From an uncultured bacterium (GTDB lineage Bacteria; Cyanobacteriota; Vampirovibrionia; Obscuribacterales; Obscuribacteraceae), in assembly GCA_913063055.1 (NCBI GenBank), contig CAJXZK010000013.1, positions 1-39,409 of the forward strand: a stretch of DNA of 39,409 nt. Reading direction: 5' to 3'. A program made the translations under genes and the position numbers. Positions within the stretch are counted from its first letter, which is position 1. Every line of letters begins with the position of its first letter. Below the pieces are notes generated by a model. The model was not told where the DNA came from. It ran no database searches and worked only from the letters and a program-made list of their open reading frames with translations. This document shows positions 1 to 7,734 of the stretch, one piece after another.

Positions 1-72
1 TTTTTTCAAGCAGAAGACGGCATACGAGATCTAGTACGGTCTCGTGGGCTCGGAGATGTGTATAAGAGACAG
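1..72. other. Unremoved Illumina Nextera i7 adapter (not genomic)
   Basis: After a short T run (1-6), bases 7-30 match the Illumina P7 flow-cell sequence. Bases 31-38 (CTAGTACG) are an 8-base index that is the reverse complement of Nextera index N702. Bases 39-53 are the Nextera read-2 primer stem, and 54-72 (AGATGTGTATAAGAGACAG) are the Tn5 mosaic end. Genomic sequence begins at 73. Translating through this stretch creates the artefact peptide MGSEMCIRDR joined to the first real gene, so any protein record carrying it has a false N-terminus. The match is from memory of the published adapter sequences and is exact by eye. Confidence 0.97.
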
Positions 73-367
73 GGGTACTGGTCAACTAGTTATTTCTTCG
101 AGCCAGCCTTCGCAAGTATCGTGGGAGTCAAAGCATTATCAGAACTCTGTCTTCACTCGTTGCTTAATTGAGTCACTGAAGAGCAAGGGGGATGCCACCA
201 CCCTTGGTGAAGCATTCAGCAATATGAAAGACAAAGTACAGCAAGAAGTTTTGACTGAGCGTGGTGTCTTGCAAACGCCGGTATTGAAGTCGCGCTGGAA
301 AGGCAATGACTTGCGTCTTGCTGCTCCACCTGTCACTCCTCGCCCTGGATTGGCCGAAAATCCATAG
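73..367 (+). CDS. Caspase-like (peptidase C14 family) protein, C-terminal fragment
   Basis: About 97 codons of a gene cut by the contig edge; the reading frame runs in from the adapter junction with no real start. The fragment reads as the end of a caspase/metacaspase-like p20 domain. A 'GTGQLVISSSQPSQVSWES' strand resembles the region after the catalytic cysteine in bacterial C14 proteins. It is followed by 'SVFTRCLIESL', a 'TLGEAFSNMKDKVQQE' helix, 'LQTPVL' and a closing 'NDLRLA' strand, which is the usual order in the C-terminal part of this domain. The His-Cys dyad and any partner domains lie outside the window, so activity cannot be judged. It ends 97 bp before the methyltransferase gene on the same strand. 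Confidence 0.6.
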
Positions 368-464
368 CCCGTTGTCAGTAGGTGCGAACCTTCTCTTCTA
401 TATTGGCAATGCTAGTACAATGGTGTAGTAATTTACTTATACCTATACCTAAGTGTGAAGTGCA

Positions 465-3400
465 GTGAGCAAGCTTCTCAGCGTTCCGTCAAGGCAAGAA
501 ATACTTGCTGCTTGTAGTCAGGTGCCTAATGCCGAGTTCGGCAAGCTGGACCGGGCTGATATTGTGCAGAGCAAGCTCAATGTTTTGCTGGCTGCTCTTG
601 AAGACGAAGCCACCGAAAAAGCAGCTATCAAAATTTTGCATGAGCTGGCGGATGACCTGGCCAAGCAGAGCCTAACTTCTTCTACTGCGCAGAAATCAGA
701 TTTTGACGGCGAGCCAGAGCAGCAACAGCTGGTTCTAAAGAGTGTTGGTTTGCCTTCCTTGCCCGATCCAATCAGACTGCTTCTTACTCCGGCAGTATTC
801 TCCCCTGAGTTATGGGGTCGAACCTTTGCTGAAGGTTTGTTGAAAAGCAAAGAGCAGTTCCATGGTAAGCGCATCGTCGAAGTGGGAACCGGTTCTGGCT
901 GGATTAGCTTGCTTTTGCTTTTCGTCACAAATGTGAAAGAGGTTTTAGGACTCGATTTGAATCCGGTGGCCGTTACCATGGCCAAGCTCAATACCTGGCT
1001 CAACGGCACCACTGCTGACGGTGGCTATGTGCTCAGCATGGCTGGTGAACCAATTGTCAAAGCTTTTCAAGCTGAAGTTTCAGACTTGCTTTCAACACCT
1101 CTAGCGACTGGCCAACACTTTGACCATGTGATTGGCTGCATCCCTCAAGTTTTGCATCCCAACCCTGTCAAAGGCGAACTCAACTTTGGAATTGGTGACA
1201 GTGAAAATGCCGAGGCGCTTTCCGAAAAAGATCTTTATGACCTGAGCAACTATTGCTTTGAACAAGGAATTTTAGAAGACCGATTTGGTTTGCCATTGAT
1301 TGCTCGGGCCTTAGAGCAGGCCCAACTTTGTCTCAATCCCGGTGGAAGAGTTACTCTGGTTTTAGGTGGTAGACCTGGGCGCCATGCCATCGAAAGTATG
1401 TTCGATCGCCGCGGTTATGAGAGCAAACTGGTTTGGATGCGTCGCATTCAACAAGCTGATGACACCGACTTGGCTTCTCTAGTTGATTTAGAAGCAGAGC
1501 ATGGCATTCGCTTTCACTTCTTTATGTCCCGCGATTCGGAATTGTCGGTATCTGCGGCCACGGCCGTGAAACTATTAGCCGCAGGAAGGCAAGTCTTTCA
1601 CGATCTGCTTGTTTATCAAGCCGATACCAGGTTCGAGCCTGAGGTCTTTGCCTTCGTTCGCAACTTGAATCATATGAAGCTTGAGAGCTTGCGCAAAGAA
1701 CTCGATTTTTCGCGTCTCGGACACGAGAAGATTAGCTTCTTGAGCCGTCTATCGCGCTCACTGCTAGATGTGAAAACGATTCCCTATCCCCATGAACGGG
1801 GCGATTTAAGTATTCGCGCTATTGTGGCGCGCTACCTCAATGGTTTTTGCTACTACCCCATCGATGCTTCTGAATTGTTCATTGCGCCTTCGCGCGCTGA
1901 ATTAGTTGATATGGTCTTGCGCATGGTAGCAAGCTCAGGTGACCGCATACTCTTATCTTCTTCGGTGGCCTCCGTCTATGAAAGAGTGGCTTGCGATAAC
2001 GATCTAGATCTGACCGTCGGCAATGATGATCTCTCTGAACTAAATGAATTAGACGATCTCGTGGCACCGAAGGTGGTGCTAATCTCTCCGAGGCAGTTGC
2101 TCAACCCCTCCCCGATTAATTTCAAAGCAATTTGCCAGCAAGCAAGGCAGCATCCTGACCGCTGGTACCTAATTGATGATTCAGAGAGCTTCACTATTAG
2201 CTCTCAGCTTGGCTCTAACATGACCTTGCGCTTTGCCGGCCAGGAACCATTGCCAGAAAATCTGATACTGCTGTATGGCTTGATCAAAAATACAATCAGC
2301 CGTGACCTTGAATTGAGCTTCTTAATTAACGCACCGGCTGCCTGGATGGAAGGGCTGGAGATTGGCTCAGAGTTGAGCTACTCACGCATTGCCTATCCTA
2401 CTCAGCTTTTGTATGAATGGCTCTTCGATGATTTGATGACTTTCCCTTTCCCTGATCAAGTATTAGAGCGCAAGTTGAATGCTAACAACTTGCAAGGTGA
2501 CTCAAATCACAGCGAAGCCGGTCATTCTGGTAGTTCCAAGCTTTCAGTCACACCTCTAATTACAGAGCTAAGCAAAGATCCTTGCTTCGCAGCCAAACCA
2601 GTTGATCTCGAAACGCCTGGTCTAATCAGGCTCGACTACGGTGAATTCGAATCACCAGTGCCAGACATTCTGGTTAAGGGCTTGCTCAAGGGCTTCTTAG
2701 ACGAAGAGACTACTATTCTGCCGCAGATTGTCAGCGAGCGGGTTGCTGCTTACATGAAATGGACCCGCAAGGTAGCTATTTCAGGTAAGCGTATTGTTCT
2801 GGGCCAGGGCGTCTTCCCTCTCTTTGGCGCTATGATCAAGGCCTTATCTAAGCGTTTAGGTCGACCCTGCCTGGTGGCAGTTCCTGACGGCAGTTATGGC
2901 CCGCTCTACCCTATGCTCACCTATTATGGTGCTCGTTTGGTCGAGGTAAAAACCTCCCCTGAGCGCGCTTTCTTGATTTCACCAAAAGACATCGCTGCCT
3001 TGCCTGAGAAACCAGATTTGCTCTGGCTTACTCAGCCAAATAATCCCAGTGGCATATTCTTAGACCCAGAGCGCTTGCGCACAATCATAGAGAACTGCCA
3101 CAAGCAAGGCATTTATGTGTTCTCTGATGAAATCTTCTTCTTGCTCTCGGATCATCGCCTCGGCAAGTGGACACCATCATCATTGTCGGCCGGTTCATTT
3201 GCTTCGGGGCCAAGCGGTAGCAACATATTTATGGTTGACGGTATTGCTAAAAGCTTTGCGGCTGGCGGTATGCGTTGTGGCTTTATGGTTACTCCCGATG
3301 AAGATTGGGCCCAAGAAATTGCTGCCCATGTCGCTCCACCTCCGGCTGCCATTTTGCGTGCTTGGGATGCTCTCTATTCAGCTTTCTTAGAAAAGGCACC

Positions 3401-3734
3401 GCACCAAATGATGGACGTTTCTCAGGCCTTCTCCGAGGTTGAGACCTACCTGACCAGTCAGCGCAAGGTTCTCTCCAGTCGAAGAGAAGAACTGATAACC
3501 CTGCTCAAATCAAAGGGTCTTGACGACGGCTACGATACTCCCTATCGTGGTGGTCTTTTCTTGCTGGCCAAGCTTGATAGTAAGCATGAACAATTGGCTA
3601 AGCAATACAAGCTTTTGACTAACCCCGCTGTTTGGGGCCGCACACCAGAAATGGTGCGCATGTGTTTTTGTATCGATGATGCTGCTTTCCGTGAAACCAT
3701 GGAAAGATTGAGCAAGTTTGTCAATGAGCCTTAA
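465..3734 (+). CDS. Plant-type methionine S-methyltransferase, two-domain (methyltransferase + aminotransferase-like)
   Basis: Predicted to make S-methylmethionine from methionine and S-adenosylmethionine. At 1089 aa it has the size and two-part layout of the plant enzyme. The N-terminal half has SAM motif I at 138-146 (VEVGTGSGW). It also has blocks I recall from the plant protein nearly unchanged: GCIPQVLHPNP at 224-234, LSNYCFEQG near 260-268, LIARALE near 278-284 and GGRPG at 301-305. The C-terminal part (about 710-1085) is a fold-type I aminotransferase-like domain with PNNPSG at 858-863, Asp888 and GIAKSFAAGGMRCG around Lys929 and Arg937, so the residues expected to hold PLP appear present. 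It starts at GTG 465 with only a weak ribosome site. It sits 14 bp before the SDR gene, suggesting one transcript. The single-domain bacterial MmtN is a different, much shorter protein. Function is inferred from remembered similarity. Confidence 0.82.
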   Translation: MSKLLSVPSRQEILAACSQVPNAEFGKLDRADIVQSKLNVLLAALEDEATEKAAIKILHELADDLAKQSLTSSTAQKSDFDGEPEQQQLVLKSVGLPSLPDPIRLLLTPAVFSPELWGRTFAEGLLKSKEQFHGKRIVEVGTGSGWISLLLLFVTNVKEVLGLDLNPVAVTMAKLNTWLNGTTADGGYVLSMAGEPIVKAFQAEVSDLLSTPLATGQHFDHVIGCIPQVLHPNPVKGELNFGIGDSENAEALSEKDLYDLSNYCFEQGILEDRFGLPLIARALEQAQLCLNPGGRVTLVLGGRPGRHAIESMFDRRGYESKLVWMRRIQQADDTDLASLVDLEAEHGIRFHFFMSRDSELSVSAATAVKLLAAGRQVFHDLLVYQADTRFEPEVFAFVRNLNHMKLESLRKELDFSRLGHEKISFLSRLSRSLLDVKTIPYPHERGDLSIRAIVARYLNGFCYYPIDASELFIAPSRAELVDMVLRMVASSGDRILLSSSVASVYERVACDNDLDLTVGNDDLSELNELDDLVAPKVVLISPRQLLNPSPINFKAICQQARQHPDRWYLIDDSESFTISSQLGSNMTLRFAGQEPLPENLILLYGLIKNTISRDLELSFLINAPAAWMEGLEIGSELSYSRIAYPTQLLYEWLFDDLMTFPFPDQVLERKLNANNLQGDSNHSEAGHSGSSKLSVTPLITELSKDPCFAAKPVDLETPGLIRLDYGEFESPVPDILVKGLLKGFLDEETTILPQIVSERVAAYMKWTRKVAISGKRIVLGQGVFPLFGAMIKALSKRLGRPCLVAVPDGSYGPLYPMLTYYGARLVEVKTSPERAFLISPKDIAALPEKPDLLWLTQPNNPSGIFLDPERLRTIIENCHKQGIYVFSDEIFFLLSDHRLGKWTPSSLSAGSFASGPSGSNIFMVDGIAKSFAAGGMRCGFMVTPDEDWAQEIAAHVAPPPAAILRAWDALYSAFLEKAPHQMMDVSQAFSEVETYLTSQRKVLSSRREELITLLKSKGLDDGYDTPYRGGLFLLAKLDSKHEQLAKQYKLLTNPAVWGRTPEMVRMCFCIDDAAFRETMERLSKFVNEP

Positions 3735-3748
3735 TAAGGAAGTAATCC

Positions 3749-4651
3749 ATGGAATCTAACGCTTTGCCCGATTTGTCGATGCGAGGCAAGAATTGCTTAA
3801 TCACTGGTGCCACTGCTGGTATTGGTAAGGTCACAGCTATGGAATTGGCCGGTCGTGGTGCCAATATAATTATTGTTGGTCGCAACGCTGATAAGTGCGA
3901 AAGCACCTTGGCTGAAATTGAAGCGCAGACAGGCAATACCAATCTCGACTTCCTTACTGCGGATCTTTCCGACTTTCAATCAGTGAAGACCTTAGCTAAG
4001 AACTTCACCAACAAATACAGCAAGCTCAATGTACTTATAAACAATGCTGGTGGTGTGTTCATGCGCCGCGCTGATACCAAAGATGGTCTAGAGATGACCT
4101 GGGCGCTCAATCACTTTGGCTATTTCTGGTTGACTGGTTATCTCATAGATGTGCTCAAAGCCAGTACACCATCTCGTATTATCAATGTCTCCTCCGATGC
4201 TCATAAGCGCTCATCATTGAGTGGGCCACCCAATATGCGCGATAAAATGCCTATTGGTTTTCTCAACTATGCCGATACCAAGCTGGCTAATATACTTTTT
4301 TCATATCATTTGGCCTATAGCATTAAATCGACAGGAGTGACTGTCAATGCCATGCACCCCGGTATTGTCGCTACTGACTTTGGCTCTAACAATGGCATTA
4401 TCGGCAAAGCAATACAGCTAAATGCCAAAGTCTTTGGTGTCAAGCCAGAAGAAGGCGCCCGCACTGTTATTCAGCTTGCTAGCGCCCCTGAGCTTTACCA
4501 GGTGACTGGAAAATATTTCGTTAATGGCCGCGAAGTACTTTCGTCGAAAGCTTCGTATGACACCAAGCTCAGCACTAAGATGTGGCAGTGGAGCGTGGAT
4601 GTCTCCAGACGATTAGGCATGGATACTAAGCGCATTGAGTTTTTGCGGTAG
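3749..4651 (+). CDS. Short-chain dehydrogenase/reductase (retinol dehydrogenase-like)
   Basis: A classical NAD(P)-dependent SDR of 300 aa. The cofactor motif TGATAGIG is at 19-26, NNAG at 98-101, the structural Asn at 121, Ser148/149 in IINVSSD, and the catalytic Tyr174 and Lys178 in YADTK. Arg45 (VGRN) after the second strand hints at NADP(H). The overall pattern resembles the retinol dehydrogenase/WW-oxidoreductase-like subgroup, but the substrate cannot be read from sequence. The ATG at 3749 follows an AAGGAAG ribosome site and lies 14 bp after the methyltransferase stop, so the two are probably co-transcribed. A role in reducing a carbonyl product made from S-methylmethionine is possible but is only inference from position. 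Confidence 0.88.
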   Translation: MESNALPDLSMRGKNCLITGATAGIGKVTAMELAGRGANIIIVGRNADKCESTLAEIEAQTGNTNLDFLTADLSDFQSVKTLAKNFTNKYSKLNVLINNAGGVFMRRADTKDGLEMTWALNHFGYFWLTGYLIDVLKASTPSRIINVSSDAHKRSSLSGPPNMRDKMPIGFLNYADTKLANILFSYHLAYSIKSTGVTVNAMHPGIVATDFGSNNGIIGKAIQLNAKVFGVKPEEGARTVIQLASAPELYQVTGKYFVNGREVLSSKASYDTKLSTKMWQWSVDVSRRLGMDTKRIEFLR

Positions 4652-4655
4652 TGCG

Positions 4656-4680
4656 CCGTTGTGCAAAACGGTTTTATTTG
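4656..4680 (+). terminator. Weak candidate intrinsic terminator after the SDR gene
   Basis: CCGTT (4656-4660) pairs with AACGG (4667-4671) across a six-base loop and is followed by TTTTATTTG. The stem is only five base pairs and overlaps the 3' end of the convergent gene at 4674, so this is tentative. Confidence 0.3.
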
Positions 4681-5408
4681 TCTTTGCCCATGAAGCCAAC
4701 ACCTTCTATCATGCCTTCAAGATCGTTTCTGTTGGCCTCAGAGAAGCTCACTTCTGTAGGCAGTTTCATTTTCTTCAGACCAGGGGGAATGGCAAAATCT
4801 TTGGGGTCGTAGGCTTTTGTTGTGATTGATTTAGTCGCCACCGGAGTGCGTTGGAGGAAATCTTTGTAGCGGTGGGCGTCGAACCATTCTTTGTGCTGGT
4901 ACTTCTCTTCGCTTGCCGTGCCTTCAAATATTGGTATCTCTTTTATGCTAGGCAAGAACAGGTAGCGGCACAAGAGCTCAGCCACCTTGCTGGGAATTTT
5001 GATGTTCTTGGCGCCGTAGACGAGCATGCCTTTTTTCGATTGATAGTAGACACAGTCGTAGCCTTTGTACTTCTTTTCACCCAGTAATTTGGCTTCGCTT
5101 GGATCTTTGGCGCTGACACATGGATGCAGCAGCATAACGCCGCTGAAACGATTCAAATCGCTTTGCCAGTAGACTTTTCTGTCACTGCGAAAACATGTAA
5201 CTTTCCAATCAGGCGCTTTTGCTACCAGAATAAAATTGCCAGTGTTGTTTTTGATTCTTACAGCTTCGTCTGTGAGATAGATGGTGTTGTCTAGTTGGGT
5301 GACCACTAACTCTTTTGCTGGGGCCGCCGCTGACTGTGAGCATGTGAGTGCCATCAAGCTAGAGGCTGATATCAGGCCAGTGAGAATTACTTTGAGACTA
5401 GCTTGCAT
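4674..5408 (-). CDS. Exported protein of unknown function
   Basis: A 244-aa protein with a clear N-terminal export signal: a short basic start, a hydrophobic stretch over about residues 5-22, and small residues ending in SAAAPA around 26-31. The mature part has several cysteines and many aromatic and lysine residues. I do not recognise a family. The repeated short strands (for example FILVAKAPDWKVTCF, KGYDCVYYQSKKGMLVY) look like a beta-rich fold of the kind seen in periplasmic or outer-membrane-associated proteins, but this is an impression. It is the last gene of the leftward run starting at glutamate dehydrogenase, 74 bp after the RraA-like gene, and it converges on the SDR gene. Confidence 0.7.
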   Translation of the reverse strand: MQASLKVILTGLISASSLMALTCSQSAAAPAKELVVTQLDNTIYLTDEAVRIKNNTGNFILVAKAPDWKVTCFRSDRKVYWQSDLNRFSGVMLLHPCVSAKDPSEAKLLGEKKYKGYDCVYYQSKKGMLVYGAKNIKIPSKVAELLCRYLFLPSIKEIPIFEGTASEEKYQHKEWFDAHRYKDFLQRTPVATKSITTKAYDPKDFAIPPGLKKMKLPTEVSFSEANRNDLEGMIEGVGFMGKDK

Positions 5409-5482
5409 TTGTTACCTGACACTGGGCTCTTTCATTTGAACATATTCTGTTAGAGATATTCTATTCGATAAATTCTATCTGA

Positions 5483-6190
5483 CTATTCTTCTATCGATTT
5501 GGCGAGGGCGCGCAGATGCTCCCGGAAAGTCAGGGCTGGCTCTGCGGCGCGCTTCTTTAGATAGTCGTCAAACATTAGTTGACTGTGTAAGTTTTGGCCA
5601 TCTCTCACCAGCTGCGCTTGTTTCGATTCGGCTGCATAAATTTGTTTGGCTGTGGCGAAAACGTCGCTTATATGATCCTTATGGACAAAAACTGCACCAT
5701 CCGAATCGATGAAGACAAAGTCATTGCTCTCAACGGTTGTGCTGCCAAGCTGCGCTACACCAATTGATTTCGGTTCTGCTACTTCTAACTTAAGTGGGCC
5801 CGAAGGATGTCTACCATAGCTAAATATTGGCAGACCAATGCGCACTAATTCATCGGTGTCTCTGTGGCAGCCCCAGACAAGCATCGCTGCTATGCCATAG
5901 GATGCGGCCTCAAGGGCCGTTAAATCGCCAATGCAGGCCTGGTCATTGCGACCTCTGTCGTCTATGCACAATATGTCTCCGGGCTTTGCTTGTAGCATGG
6001 CTTCCAGAAATATATCAACGCTACCGTAGTGTTTTACCGGCAATGCTTGACCAGCTACTTTGCTGCCTGGTATTAGCGCCGTGAGCCCTGCAGGCATTGA
6101 GCGCACTGCAAGCTTCAAGCGCACACAGGCATCGGCAATCATCGGCGTTGACAGTTGGCTAAATTGCTCAGTGCATTCTTTGTTGTCCAC
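5483..6190 (-). CDS. RraA-like protein (HMG/CHA aldolase superfamily)
   Basis: A 235-aa member of the RraA/4-hydroxy-4-methyl-2-oxoglutarate aldolase superfamily, often mislabelled demethylmenaquinone methyltransferase. The signature GDLTALEAASYGIAAMLVWG (88-107) followed by HRD (109-111) matches the family pattern, in which Gly-Asp and Arg-Asp contribute to pyruvate and metal binding. PGDILCIDDRGRND (70-83) is also typical. Members are either divalent-metal aldolases/decarboxylases acting on 2-oxo acids or regulators of RNase E (RraA proper). The extra C-terminal helices beyond the core favour the enzyme-type group, but no substrate can be assigned. It starts at GTG 6190 with AGAGGAA about nine bases upstream, 15 bp after the DUF2490 gene. 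Confidence 0.8.
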   Translation of the reverse strand: MDNKECTEQFSQLSTPMIADACVRLKLAVRSMPAGLTALIPGSKVAGQALPVKHYGSVDIFLEAMLQAKPGDILCIDDRGRNDQACIGDLTALEAASYGIAAMLVWGCHRDTDELVRIGLPIFSYGRHPSGPLKLEVAEPKSIGVAQLGSTTVESNDFVFIDSDGAVFVHKDHISDVFATAKQIYAAESKQAQLVRDGQNLHSQLMFDDYLKKRAAEPALTFREHLRALAKSIEE

Positions 6191-6205
6191 GAAAAATTTC
6201 CTCTG

Positions 6206-6907
6206 CTAATCTTTTAGGCCGACGAAAGACTGTATCACGATGGCGTGATTAGCTTGATCATTGAACTGGTCTGAACTATTAACATACTGAAGTTGGTAGC
6301 CCACTTCTACCCGTGCTTTCTTCAGTGTTCTGATGCCTAAGCCGGTGAAGAATCGGTTTTGGTCAATGCCAGCCTGTGGCCCTCCTTCTACACTATTCAA
6401 ATTGACGAAGAGTTCGTCTTGAGCTGTGGCATATATGCGCTTGTTGAGGGGGCAGTTGACCTTAACCAGGTGTCTTAGTCGCACACCGGTTCCAGCAAGT
6501 GGTTCAAACAGCCTCTCTTCTATGCGGCTGCGATTGATTAGTAGACAGCGCTTGAAGTTTTTGTTCATGAGCACTTGTTGCCAGATGCGATGCTCGTTCT
6601 GTACTCCAGCATCTGTATAGTTTGACAACCATAAATATCCAGCAAACAGCGAAAAATTGTCTCTTACTTTGTATTCGAGAGCTGGTCTAATTAAAAGCTG
6701 ATTTAAACCAGAGACATTGTCGCCCATGCGCGGAGCTACTTCTAAGTAGCCGTGCACTTTTTTGTACACAGTACGATCCAGCATGATTGGAGTCCAGAGT
6801 TGGAGGTCATGATCGGCAGCGGCGTGGGCCGGCTCAGCGCACAGCATCAGCGCTAGGGCGTTAATGGCAATTGCTAACTTCGAGTAGGGTTTCCGCAATC
6901 GTTTCAC
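6206..6907 (-). CDS. DUF2490 family exported beta-barrel-like protein
   Basis: A 233-aa protein with an N-terminal signal peptide: a basic start, a hydrophobic core over about 11-24, and cleavage after AHA near residue 30. The mature part has alternating beta strands typical of DUF2490: DLQLWTPI, HGYLEVAPRMG, RPALEYKVRDNFSLFAGYLW, the conserved NEHRIWQQ, then RSRIEER and RLRHLVKVN. Members are thought to sit in the outer membrane as small barrels; no function is established. The GTG start at 6907 overlaps no ribosome site but follows the MOSC stop by two bases (TAATAGTG), suggesting translational coupling. Its presence is one reason to think the cell has an outer membrane. Confidence 0.75.
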   Translation of the reverse strand: MKRLRKPYSKLAIAINALALMLCAEPAHAAADHDLQLWTPIMLDRTVYKKVHGYLEVAPRMGDNVSGLNQLLIRPALEYKVRDNFSLFAGYLWLSNYTDAGVQNEHRIWQQVLMNKNFKRCLLINRSRIEERLFEPLAGTGVRLRHLVKVNCPLNKRIYATAQDELFVNLNSVEGGPQAGIDQNRFFTGLGIRTLKKARVEVGYQLQYVNSSDQFNDQANHAIVIQSFVGLKD

Positions 6908-6909
6908 TA

Positions 6910-7734
6910 TTATTTTGCTTTGACCAAGACTGTATCACCCAATCTTATTTCACCATTGTTTTGCGGTATGGCATTTTGGCCAAACATGACTTTGCCTTTT
7001 ACTTTGCGGAAGAAAGAAAGTGTTTTCAGCGGCTCTTGCGAGGCTTCAGCAGTGTCTTGATCGATAGTTGTTATCTGGCAGCGGGCGCAGGGTTTGACCA
7101 GGCTGAGTTTGACATTGTCGATAGTAATTTCAGACCAGCTATCTTCGGCAAATGGTGCACTGCCACCAATGGTGATATTGGGTCTAAAGCGATTCATGGG
7201 CAGCGGGTATTCCAGTCTTCTGTTTAATTCGGCGAGTGATTCGTCGCTTATCACCAATACTGGAAAGCCGTCGGCAAAGCTGACAACATTGTCAGGCGAG
7301 TTTGCGTATTTTTGATCTACTATGCGCTTGAATGATGGCTCCATGCGCACTAAGCGCACTTTTTTTTCTAGATTGCGGGAGAGCAGGTCCGCTGCCTCGT
7401 CGCCCTGATCTATGGCCTGACAGGTGTCATTCCATACTTTTACAGTCATTACTTTTGCATCTGCTTGGGCTTTATCTATGCTCAGCGGAACCTCTACGCT
7501 GTCTCCCAGGGGCATGGTCAGGCGCAGGCTGTGCTCTAATATGGCTGTTTGGATCAGAGCCATTGGTGCTAGTTCTCGCTGGGTAAGAAACTGACCACCC
7601 TCGGTTACTACCATCCATTCTCGGTCATACTTGAAACCGCGATTTTCTAATTTTGCGCTATTCAAAGATATTCCAGCCAAACTTTTGACAGGATAAATTG
7701 TCAGGGAAGTTATCGTCAGTGCCGTGCTGCTCAT
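6910..7734 (-). CDS. MOSC domain-containing protein (YcbX/mARC-like)
   Basis: A 274-aa protein with an N-terminal MOSC beta-barrel domain (YPVKSLAG at 14-21, FKYDREWMVV at 34-43, TQRELAPMA at 51-59) and a C-terminal MOSC domain (FADGFPVLVIS, NRFRPNI at 181-187, LVKPCARCQITT near 212-223, GDTVLV at the end). In YcbX and the eukaryotic mARC proteins the cysteine of the KPCxRC segment binds the molybdenum cofactor; here the candidates are Cys216 and Cys219. Likely role: molybdenum-dependent reduction of N-hydroxylated compounds, which would need an electron-donor protein. There is no fused ferredoxin domain, unlike E. coli YcbX. Its first four bases overlap the end of the upstream gene (ATGA). 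Confidence 0.87.
   Translation of the reverse strand: MSSTALTITSLTIYPVKSLAGISLNSAKLENRGFKYDREWMVVTEGGQFLTQRELAPMALIQTAILEHSLRLTMPLGDSVEVPLSIDKAQADAKVMTVKVWNDTCQAIDQGDEAADLLSRNLEKKVRLVRMEPSFKRIVDQKYANSPDNVVSFADGFPVLVISDESLAELNRRLEYPLPMNRFRPNITIGGSAPFAEDSWSEITIDNVKLSLVKPCARCQITTIDQDTAEASQEPLKTLSFFRKVKGKVMFGQNAIPQNNGEIRLGDTVLVKAK

Noticed and set aside
44..73. Start of a gene at ATG 44 (MGSEMCIRDR...)
   Set aside because: These bases are adapter; the peptide is an artefact of translating it.
518..1012. 164-codon leftward open frame
   Set aside because: Antisense to the methyltransferase domain, whose motifs are clear on the other strand.
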